Under the pieces are notes generated by a model. It had not been told where the DNA came from, made no database searches, and worked only from the letters and a program-made list of their open reading frames with translations. 64,000 nt of DNA from Micrasema longulum (lineage: Eukaryota; Arthropoda; Insecta; Trichoptera; Brachycentridae): contig JAGVSM010004207.1 of NCBI GenBank assembly GCA_022494885.1, forward strand, positions 186,001 to 250,000, written 5' to 3'. Of the stretch, positions 33,930-43,800 are shown piece by piece. The position numbers were made by a program, and so were the translations under genes. Positions within the stretch are counted from its first letter, which is position 1, and every line of letters starts with the position of its first letter.

Positions 33930-34952
33930 AAAGTTATTTTAAGTATTCCTAAAGAATACAAACTCTATGCAGATTGAGAAGGGGAGAAGAGGATGTATGA
34001 ACAGAGGCCAATACGTCATCCCCACCTCTCAGGATCCCCTCAATGTCTCTGTTTTTTTAATTTCAAAATAAGTATTCCAACAAGTAAACAAAAATTATGA
34101 CATAAAATAAAATATAGAATTTGATCAGAAATGTTACCCTTGTAGCATCAAGATCAATTGCGGTAAAAAAAACACATACCAGTTGAGTAATTTGTTACTG
34201 AAGGTAAATAGATGAGAACGTACAAAGGCAAACGATACGCGTCCTAAGTTGAATGGGCATCTTACCTGGCTATTTAACCATTAATACTGTAGGCGAGTTG
34301 GCCACCGCAGTGTTTTAGAATATATTTTTTTTTAGTTTCTCAACACATTATTTTTATGGCATCATTTTATAAAAATGGAAGGGTAATTAATAAAAACTTG
34401 ATTGACAATTAATTCGCTGATTTATTTGTATTGAAAGTATCAAATTCCAAAAAAAAACTATTGCCGTCTCTCTTTAAATTACCCTATCCTCACTATAAGC
34501 GTTTAAAAATATATATTAGCATTAAATATTCACAGATCACATAAAAGCATTACGTATTATTGTCCTGATTAAAATAATATTTGAACATCTGTATGGGATA
34601 GTGTTTTAATGAACTCCGAAGTAAAAAATTATGAATTACAAAAAAGTTTTCACTACACCACTATCATATTTTTATAAGGTTCTCGCTTGCCATTTAAAAA
34701 AAATATATAATCACTCACATCCACTATCACAAAATTACTTTTATTCCGTACACATGTTTATTAGTTGTGCTTGTGTGCGTGTGCTGCTTGGTGTCTTGTC
34801 ACTTTATTTTTATTTGGTTTTGGTGACGTCCGCTTTTGACAGTTAGCAGCGGTGAATTTTATATTGTATTCGATTGATGTTTGTGTAGTATTTGTGTGAT
34901 TTGCGAATTCAGTGTTTTTTTGTGTATTTAAATATCTGCAATAGTTTCAATC
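33930..34952. other. Intergenic region and PTPS 5' flank
   Basis: AT-rich with no repeat recognised. About 125 bp upstream of the PTPS ATG a tgacgtcc string (34823-34830) resembles a CRE half-palindrome, and an acagttag initiator-like string follows. These are suggestions only. Confidence 0.3.
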
Positions 34953-35020
34953 ATGCCATCCTTACCTATAGCTACTATAACCCGACGAGAAACTTTTAGC
35001 GCTTGTCATAGACTCCACAG
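34953..35020 (+). CDS. PTPS: PTPS exon 1
   Basis: From ATG to ccacag before the gtgaaa donor. It encodes [20 protein letters not shown] and holds the first zinc ligand H19. It ends after two bases of the Ser23 codon. Confidence 0.92.
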
Positions 35021-37573
35021 GTGAAATAAAAAAATGTTATTTACTGATTATATTGAACTCTTCATCGTTACCATAAAATTTGTTTATGAAATTTATTTTA
35101 ATGCTGTTGTTTAAGTATTGCTACCCTTTGAAGTCATTAAACTTCTTCTACCTACAATATTTTCAACATAACTTTTACATCATGTACCTAGGTACTCACA
35201 GAACACTTTTAACTTATTGGATGATAAATGTATGATTCATTATTTAGAATACATTTTTAAATAACACTTTGCATTAAAAGTATATTAATACTATTATTAT
35301 TAAAAAGCCCTGATTTACACCACAGTAAAGTTATTATTGATGCATCATTATTATTTGCACAATTTGTGTTTTACCTACATATTTTTCGGTAATTTTAATA
35401 TGAAATAAATCATTCAAATTACGTTTTAAGTTAATGTTTTGTTTATTTTTCAGTAACCACCTCAGTGATGAAGAAAATAAAGAAGTGTTTGGAAAATGCA
35501 ACAACCCCAATGGCCACGGTCATAACTATGTCGGTTAGTTTAATGAAAATGAAACTCACAAACACATGTGAAGGGTACACGGCAAGAGCTGACTGATTAG
35601 CAAATACGGAATATCCTTATTTGTGGGACACTGGGTTAATGTATTTAATAAAATAGGTTTTCAATTATTATTAGCGTCTGGATTTTATACCAATGTTTGG
35701 TTTTTGAAATTATTTTAGCATATATATTGTTTATTAGTTAACGTATAACTAGGTGTTCAAATTTTATTTCTACAACTATTTAAAATAAATACATTACATA
35801 ATGTATATGTACCTTAAAGAATAAAATACGGGACCCACATTGAATGAAATGTTCAGGAAACAAGATTTTGTGATTGCACGATTTACAAATCATAACTTTT
35901 GAACTAAATGAGATAGTTTCGACCTATAAAGAACTTTCAATGTAAAATAATGATTTTCGATCTAATAATAGTACCAAAATAGTTTATCGGGGACTACTGA
36001 TGTTTTTTGCATTGAAACAAAGTGGACTTCAGATTTTTATTTGCAACAAAAATGGACTTAGGTATTTTATTCACCTATAAAATAGATCATTGCGATAATT
36101 TCTGCATTTTTTACTGTTTTACTTTAAATGCCAAAAAGTGGACTCCATTGATTTGTCCTCTAAGGTGCAGATTTATTTTTACATACAATCACAGAAAAAT
36201 TAAACAAAAATAAATACTTTGTATTTTAAAAACTCCTTTCTTGAACTGACAAAAGAGATCTCGTTTCAGCAATCATTGAATTTTGTTTTTTTTTTTGCCT
36301 GTTACGACCCCATATCTATTTCTCACCATTTACAACAGGGAGGCTCATTTTGTTACTTTTAAATATTTCATTTTATTTGTTTATTTAAAACTTCAAGTAC
36401 AAAGAATAAGTACTTTGGCAGACTTATAGCTAAAGGCAATATCTTCCAGCTAACCAAAAAACAGACTTTATTGAACTCATTCAGGAGAAAAAATTGAATT
36501 TGTCTCAAAAATGGAAAAACATATTTTTTAGCCGTGTACCCTTCATATCAATTATGTTCATAAAAGGGAAAGAGGGAAGAATTTAAAATTTATGCAAATT
36601 TATTCCTGCTGTTGTGACAAATGGATGATATTATCAAAAACTTTGATGTGTTTTTCTTTATTTAGTTTTAGTGATGGTGCGGGGTCCTGTTGACAACAGG
36701 ACAGGGATGGTTATGAATATATCCGATTTGAAGAAATATATTGAAAAGGCGATTACAATACCACTAGATCACAAAAATTTAGACCTAGATGTTCCTTATT
36801 TTAAAAATGTGGTGAGTACTTCATACAATGTAATATGTACTTATTATATTTTTTTACTCTTTTAGTCTGTATCTGGGCAGATTAAAAATACAGTTCTGTG
36901 TGTGTAATATAATCCTGGCTGGTTTTTGACTCCATGACTGCTCTCATGTAAAAATCATAAAAAAAGTTAGTGTGGTGATTGTTGAATTCGCCTACCATGC
37001 TTAAGGTTCCTGGTTCAAATCCTGGGAAGAGCGGTATGAAATATTGGTTTTGAAGGGTGATTTTAGCACTAAAGTATTTCATTGGACTGGCACCTGAAGC
37101 GTAAGATTGATCACCTTACCTTCCTGTAACAGGAGATACGCTGCATTTTATTTAACAATACAGAGCCCTATGCACCATCATGTGCGGATAAGGGTTTGGT
37201 GATGATTTTTCTTTACTTGCATTGCTTAATTTGTGGAAACCTATTATTAGATCTGAGCCCTTGCAATATTTATTGAATGTTAACTTTAAATATGTAGAAC
37301 TGTTGGTTTTCTAAAAATATAAGAATAATGCAATATAATTTTATTTCTAAATCATTTTTTTTATAGATATCTACAACGGAGAATTTGGCAATATTCATCT
37401 GGGATCGCCTAATTTCTCTAATGGATAAACCAGACCTCTTGTACGAAGTGAAAATATTGGAAACTGAGAAAAATCACATCAGTTACCGTGGAGAAGCCAC
37501 TTCTAACAACTATAGACGTGATAGAGAACTAACTAAAAGTTCAGGGAACAATATTTCCTCTGATTCTGACTAA
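34953..37573 (+). CDS. PTPS (purple in Drosophila): 6-pyruvoyl-tetrahydropterin synthase (four exons)
   Basis: This enzyme converts dihydroneopterin triphosphate to 6-pyruvoyl-tetrahydropterin on the way to tetrahydrobiopterin, and in insects also to drosopterin-type pigments. Exons are 34953-35020, 35454-35533, 36666-36811 and 37367-37573, all GT/AG with matching phases, giving 166 aa. Zinc ligands are H19 (SACHRLHS), H44 and H46 (NGHGHNY). The catalytic cysteine is C38 (FGKCNNPNG), the Asp-His pair is D84-H85 (PLDHKNLD) and the glutamate is E130 (LETEKN). [13 protein letters not shown] (55-67) is the conserved dimer-core strand. The exon 3 acceptor was set by comparison with the family's spacing after HNY. 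A hydrophilic C-terminal tail of about 20 residues extends beyond the mammalian enzyme. Intron 2 holds a TIR element and intron 3 a SINE. Confidence 0.95.
35454..35533 (+). CDS. PTPS: PTPS exon 2
   Basis: Acceptor tatttttcag, donor gttagt. It encodes [20 protein letters not shown] and HGHNYV, with the catalytic Cys and two zinc ligands. It is too short for ordinary ORF scanning. Confidence 0.94.
35569..36545. mobile_element. Family G TIR element in PTPS intron 2
   Basis: A perfect 15-bp inverted repeat (tgaagggtacacggc at 35569-35583, gccgtgtacccttca at 36531-36545) bounds 977 bp. No transposase was recognised. The internal stretch 36400-36530 aligns with 6140-6250. The target duplication is unclear. 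Confidence 0.6.
36666..36811 (+). CDS. PTPS: PTPS exon 3
   Basis: Acceptor tttatttag, donor gtgagt. It encodes [18 protein letters not shown] through [17 protein letters not shown] with the D84-H85 pair. An alternative acceptor five bases downstream would drop two residues and the conserved spacing. Confidence 0.92.
36960..37215 (+). mobile_element. tRNA-derived SINE, family 2, in PTPS intron 3
   Basis: Diverged head (gtgtggtgattgttgaattc, ggttcaaatcctggg), body gactggcacctgaagcgtaa, gattgatcaccttaccttcc, gccctatgcacc, and a remnant ATG tail (ggtgatgatttt). Confidence 0.75.
37367..37573 (+). CDS. PTPS: PTPS exon 4 and stop
   Basis: Acceptor tttttttatag. It encodes [14 protein letters not shown] and LETEKN with E130, then a polar tail ending SSDSD at TAA (37571-37573). 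Confidence 0.93.
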   Translation: MSTTENLAIFIWDRLISLMDKPDLLYEVKILETEKNHISYRGEATSNNYRRDRELTKSSGNNISSDSD

Positions 37574-37860
37574 TTTTAACATATAAGTATCTAAATATAA
37601 TTCAAGACAATTCATATTATGATTCTTTTCGGTCACGCCCACTTTTTGTAAAAGTATAAAATTATTCCAACCATCAATTTTACTTACTATACAAAGTAAT
37701 TGATTGATGGTGCATAAATTCTTTTTTTTATATTGTACGCACCAAATATTTGGGTAAGGTATAGAGATAATTATGTTACTCTTCATTCTCTTTGGAAATG
37801 TAATTTGACTGTCTTGTTTTGTATTTGCCATCATAAAGTAATTATACATAATATGTTTAA

Positions 37861-37866
37861 AATAAA
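37861..37866 (+). promoter_or_regulatory. PTPS: PTPS polyadenylation signal
   Basis: AATAAA about 290 bases after the stop, the first strong signal downstream. Confidence 0.6.
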
Positions 37867-38524
37867 ACACTGTCAGATTTAAAAATTCAGTATTTATTTC
37901 TTTATTGTTGATGTATATACATACATTGATAACACAGGATATTTTAACTTGAAAATGTCCTTACAATTGAAATATATTATTGTGATTTGACAATATAAAT
38001 GATGGGGGATTCATAAAAATCACAGCCCTACAGAAATAATCAACAATGGCACTTGCATTAACTTTCTACGACATATTTTTAATAATTAAAAGTATTTTCA
38101 CGCCTCGAGATTTCTAACAAGTTCACGTAAGGATAATTTTCTAATAAACATACATTTTGTAACAAATAATTTGTTTTATTTGAATATCTGAATTTAAAAT
38201 TGATGAATGATATTTTATAAAACAAATTTAGTTAGGAACTACTCGAGATGTTTTATATGTCTCAAATTACTAGAATAAAAGTGTTGGATCCCAGATGTGC
38301 AGACTGGAAGCAAGGCTGAGATAAAAAATAAAATCAAAGTAAGTTCAGATGAGAAGCTTCGTTTCCCTTGAGAACACTCAAGAGAAATATGTAGTATCCT
38401 GTAACGTGAACTGTCACTTGCATGGTATACAATACGAGTGGACAGTAAGAATTTACTATTTAGAAAACGCTGATATTTATATACTTTTTAGGCAATAAGG
38501 AAGATAGTTTATAGACTATCAAAA
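37867..38524. other. Unannotated AT-rich stretch after PTPS
   Basis: Nothing recognisable was found. Confidence 0.4.
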
Positions 38525-38809
38525 CGATGCCAATTTTTTAAATATTTTGTTTTATCGTATTATCAGGGCTATGATTTTTAAGATTTGTAATTAATCTGCC
38601 GGTGACATCACAAATTTTAGTCGGCGAGTTCTGCTGACTGCTGAGTTGGCTTTCCGGAAACCGGAAATCTATCACAACACTAGAATGATAGATCATTGGT
38701 TGATTCAGAAGAACTTGTGACGTAGTTAATTTTTTAGATACTTCGCAGTCAATTTTCTTTTTCATAAATATTTTATATCTCATTTCCCATAGCACTAAAC
38801 TTCCTCATT
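38525..38809 (-). mobile_element. Family A MITE
   Basis: tcgtattatcagggctatga, ccggtgacatcaca, ggttgattcagaagaacttg and tttcccatagcactaaactt match the reversed family-A consensus. The left end is eroded. Confidence 0.65.
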
Positions 38810-38879
38810 AAAAAAATCCAATAAACATACTCCATACCATAAATAATAAATTGGTTATACTTCAGATTGTATTTTTCCA

Positions 38880-39035
38880 TAAGACCAGAACCCGAGACAA
38901 GAGTTCATGGCCCTGTACCTGAGGCATAAGACTGATCACCATACCTTCCGTATAGCAAAATTGATTAAAATACGCTGCAATTGAGGTGCTAATGTAGTGC
39001 CCCATGCGCCACTGCGTGTGTTTAAGAAAATTATG
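38880..39035 (+). mobile_element. SINE family 2, 3' part only
   Basis: cctgaggcataagactgatc, accataccttcc, tgctaatgtagtgccccatg. The tRNA-like head is missing. Confidence 0.65.
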
Positions 39036-39137
39036 ATATTTAGCTATAGGTAATAATATTCACTAACATTAGTTACAATCATTGACAGCAAACTTGTTAA
39101 TGCGTTGAATATAAATAGTTTAAATTTGATTAAACTT

Positions 39138-39312
39138 CAACTTTACATGAGTGGTTAAATTTTTTTTACATTTTATGTCACAACTTTATACGAACAAAAG
39201 TATGTCATTTGATACTTGGGGTCAATTATGTATATTCGATTTTTTTAAACCTGGAAAATAAAGCCTTTTCAAGATCAAATATAAAAGAAAGTCAACGTCG
39301 CACATCCATCAT
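39138..39312 (+). repeat. Family H repeat, left copy
   Basis: aactttacatgagtggttaa, ttttatgtcacaac, ttcaagatcaaatataaaag and cgcacatcc align in order with the reverse complement of 41565-41790. The two copies enclose ACER exon 5. Confidence 0.75.
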
Positions 39313-40004
39313 TCATTTCAATATTTATGTCTTTTTACCATGAAAAATATTCATCCTCTTCTGTAAAATTGGACGTAAAATGCATATTCCAACAATGTTT
39401 TAGGAATTTTGCATCATGACTAGTTGAAATACAGTTTTAATGTTAAAAATTAGATTGATATAATATATTTATAAATTTTAATACTTTTATGTGGATTCAC
39501 ATAATAAATATTATGTAGAAGAACCATTTTACTAAGTTCTTTGGCCATATTCACAAAAATAATATTTGACTTATATAATAACTACACACACTGTATACTC
39601 TTCTAAGAATAAACTATGCATATTAAACATATAAGATATTTTATAAAATGAACATCATGAATGAAATACATGTTTCACTTTTTTTTTTTTAGATTTCAAT
39701 AAAATATTTATAAAAGCAAATACGCCTTTTAAAAATGCATATTAAATATAAAATTTAAATAGTTTAATATTTTTTAAAGAGATGCGCAGTTATTGGGAGA
39801 ATTTACTAAACCTATAAATTATCTATACTTTTTTATTAAGTCTTTGGAAATAAAGTTAGTGTGTAACATATCACATCTAAAAAACACAACATTAATGAAG
39901 ACAAATTTGGAAAAATAGGTTTTCTAATCTTCAAAAATATTTCGATGAACACTTAGATTTAAATTTTTTGCAACAGAAAGGAAAAACATTTTTGATAAGA
40001 AAAT
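39313..40004. other. Unannotated AT-rich stretch
   Basis: Nothing recognisable was found. Confidence 0.4.
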
Positions 40005-40450
40005 ATTGAAATCTTGGCATTCACAGGGCTTGTGATCCCCATTGGCTGGTTTGAGTGGTCACTTTACACACTGTTTAACATTCACCATTCTGCCTATATT
40101 TAAACATCTACATTTCCTCAACTCTTCCATCTGCTGACTTTTGTGGAGTAAAAGAGCTGAAACCTGTATAGATGTAAGTGAGATTCATCTCGCTTAATTA
40201 TTTCACCTACTAGGCGATGCCTGAAAATACTTCTCTTAATTTTTGTACTTTTACGAGTAGTTAGTTTAATCAATAATATTTTAAGTGTGGCTAAATGTTT
40301 GTAGAAAGGCTGGATTTCACTTTCTATGGAGTTATATTCCCTTCTCAAAAATGTTTTTCCCTCTCTGTTGCAATAAACTTAGATCTAAATAACTTCTTAG
40401 AGAGTGAAATCCAGCCTACCTACAAACATTTGAACATACTTAATACTTAT
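40005..40450 (+). mobile_element. Family B element, overlapping the expected ACER 3' UTR
   Basis: The body (ttcacagggcttgtgatccc, tggtcactttacacactg, ctactaggcgatgcctgaaa) is followed by the terminal block at 40283-40335 and its inverted partner at 40388-40432. The two form a hairpin with 43-bp arms around an aaatgtttgtag...gctggatttcact core. Confidence 0.75.
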
Positions 40451-40479
40451 ATTTCAACCATTATTAGAAACCAAAATGC

Positions 40480-40801
40480 TTATATTTCAGAATATTTGTC
40501 TACTTTGTAAGCATTTTTTATCGATACATAAGGAATTCCGAGCTCAAAATCATTTCGAGGCCAGTACTTCAACATGGGAGTTTGCTCCGGCCTCTCTTCT
40601 TGTACAGTAAAATAAGAAAAAAGAACCAGCGCTGTGTAACCAGCTATGAAAATAAGGACATGCCAAAATCCATGGAGATAGGGAAAGTTTAGCGAGGACC
40701 AGGTTTCGCAAAATAACCGATCATTTATCCAACAAATGACAGCTAGAACCCAAACTGCGGTACATCTGATTCCAAGTCTATACACTCGTACACAGTTCAC
40801 C
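40480..40801 (-). CDS. ACER: ACER exon 5 and stop
   Basis: Acceptor tatttccag. It encodes the last membrane segments, the HGFWH zinc motif and a short cytosolic tail. No AATAAA was seen within 250 bp downstream, where a family-B hairpin sits. Confidence 0.93.
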
Positions 40802-43800
40802 CTGGAAATAATAAATCTAAATGTTATTTTTTAAATTAAAATAATAAGTAGAGTAACAAATTACATATAATTAATAATAAATAAAGAACAATAAATGTGA
40901 TGTAATGGTTAGCGCATTTGCCTACCATGCAAGAGGTCTAGGGTTCGATTCCCGACAGGGTCAATACGAAATATTTATTGAATAAAGGTGTTTTCACACT
41001 AAAATATTTTAAAGTCCCTGGACTGGTACTTGAAGCATAAGACTGATCATCTTACCTTTATATAACAAAAATGATCAAGATATGCTGCGATTGGTGCACC
41101 ATTGCAGTGCCCTATGCATTATTAGGTGCGGGTAGGGAATGATGATGATGATGAAAATTTTACGGAAGGAAATATGGAGGTCTAGGCATTTACTGGGCTT
41201 ATGACCTGTCATTGCCTTTTTATTTGCTAAAGGAATAACCTGCTAAGCTTCTATTTTAAAAACCTGTCAGTGGGTGTCCAGAGAGGATATGGAAGGAAGT
41301 TATGAAAAATACACCACAGCGCCTAGACCAATTGAGAAAAAACCTCTCTTGGATTTTTTTTCTGCGCCTGTTTAAATGGCCACTTTACACAATGTGTAAC
41401 GTTCACCATTTTGACTATGTTTATACATCCATATTTCTTCAACTCTTTCATCTGCTGAATTTAGTCAAGTTAAAGAGCTAAAAACCTTTATTGTTGTGAA
41501 GAGATTCATCTGATAGAAATATCTCACATACTAAGTAACGCCTAAAAACAATTCGTCGTGATCATAAAACAACGACGGATGTGCGAAAAATGCAATATTA
41601 ACTTTCTATTATATTTGATCTTGAAACGGTTACATAAAGGCTTTATATTCTAGGTTCGAAAAAAAAATATATATATAACTAACCTAAATATCTAATTATA
41701 TACTGTTGTATTTATCAAGTTGTGACATAAAGCAAAAAAAAAACAAATTAACCGCTCTCATGTAAAGTTAAAGAAAATCACGTGCGTCGTTGTTCTACAA
41801 TCATGACAAATGTTTACACTTCTTAGACCAGTTGGTTTAATTATAATATTGTAATAAGTTCATCCTACACTCAAAGCCACACTCAAATAACCTATAATAG
41901 ATAATTTACTATGAGGAATTAATCTGCATGCAAATATAAAAACCATGCCGATTTGCAAGTAAAAAATATTGAAAAGCCTATTCGGCACAAAAAATTACAT
42001 ATTAATGCATAGTTTTTTTTTTAATCCATTGTTTTGGCGCATCTCTTATTTTCTATTTCACAAGACCATTATTTTTTTGCAGACTATACCACACCAAAAA
42101 GTATATAAAAATAAACTACACAATAGATTTAATAATATTATCGTATTAAATTCAATAAGATTAAAATGAGGAAAATGATATTTTTTGAGTCAAATAATGT
42201 TAAGAAGTTTTCATATATAATAAAAATATGTTAAATATAAATATATAATGAACGTTATTTTATTAAAATGATTAAAATACTTTAAGCAAAGATACGAGGG
42301 CAGATTGATAATGAAGCTGCCTAGCGCTAGATGGCAGCACAAACAAACAAAAAAAGATTTATTTTTTCCAAATTGCAATCTGTCAAACGGCAGCCGTTAA
42401 AATGTCACCCAATTTCATCGATTGGTTTATTTGTTGTAGTCGTTTGAAGTAAACAACTTTTGTGTTTCTAGAAAAATGGAAAAAAGCGAATTTCATCCAG
42501 TGATTAAACACTATTATTTGAAGGGGAAAACGGCGAAAGAGACAAAAGAAAAGCTCGATAAACATTACACGGTGAGTCTGCTCCGCCAGATTACATGGTA
42601 AAATATTGGATTGCTGAATTTAAACGCGGCCGAACAAGCACTGCAACAATACCATCAACAGGAAGGCCAAAACAGGTGGTTACTGAAGAAAATATCAAGA
42701 AAATCCTCGATATAGTTATGAATGATCGCCAAGTGAAGTTGCGTGAGATTGTTGAAATGGCAAACATCTCATATGAACGTGTGTTCAACATTTTTCATGA
42801 ACCTTTGCATATTTGCTTTGAAAAAGCTATCGGCAAGATGGGTGCCGCGTTTGCTCAGTGTCGAACAAAAACGAGTTCGAGAGACCACTTCACAGCAGTG
42901 TTTGGACATGATAAAGTGTAATCCTGTTGATTTTTGGCGTCGATTAATAACTATTGATGAAACGTGGGTGCACCACTATACACCTAAAATCAATCAAAAC
43001 AATGGGTGGAAGCTGGTGGAAGTGCTCCGAAGAAGGCAAAGGCAGTGAAATCGGCCGGCAAGGTTATGGCCACTGTATTGAGGGATGCGCTCGGAATATT
43101 GCTCATTGATTATCTTGAAAAAGGATCCACAATCACACGAAAGTATTATCGTGCATTATTGGATCAATTGAATAATGCAATCAAGGAAAAACGACTACAT
43201 TTAAAGAAGAAAAAAGTGCTCTTTCTTCAAGACAACTCACTGGTTCACACGGCATTAGATACAATGCTAAAATTACGTGAAATATACTTCGAATTGGTTG
43301 ATCATCCACCTTATAGTCTAGATTTAGCTTCTAGTGACTTTTTCCTGTTTCCAAACTTGAAAAATTGGCTCGCAGGAAAAAGATTCAGCTCAAACGAAGA
43401 AGTGATTACCGAAACTAACGTGTATTTTGAGAGGTTTCTGAAATCGTATTATTCAGATGGTATAAAAAAGTTGGAATATCGTCTTACTAAGTGTGTCAAA
43501 GTAAAAGGAGACTATGTTGATAAATAAATGGTTTTTGAAAAAAAAAAATTTTTTCTTACTTAGGTAGCTTCATTTTCAATTCGCCCTCGTAAATAATAAG
43601 CCAATTATTATAATTGAAAAGTAAAAATCACCTTGATGTTTATAGTAAATTTATCTACAGGTTGTTCAGTTTTGATATGTTAACAAGTTCCATTTGAAAG
43701 TGAATAAATGGCCATACTTTTCAAAACAATTATTAGTAATTAAATTAACTTCATTCAAGTGAAAATACCTGCGAAGCTCCTCGCACAGGTAGATTATCGC

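Noticed and set aside
40905..40965. tRNA gene
   Set aside because: tRNA-like head of SINE family 2. The same body and ATG tail follow in other copies.
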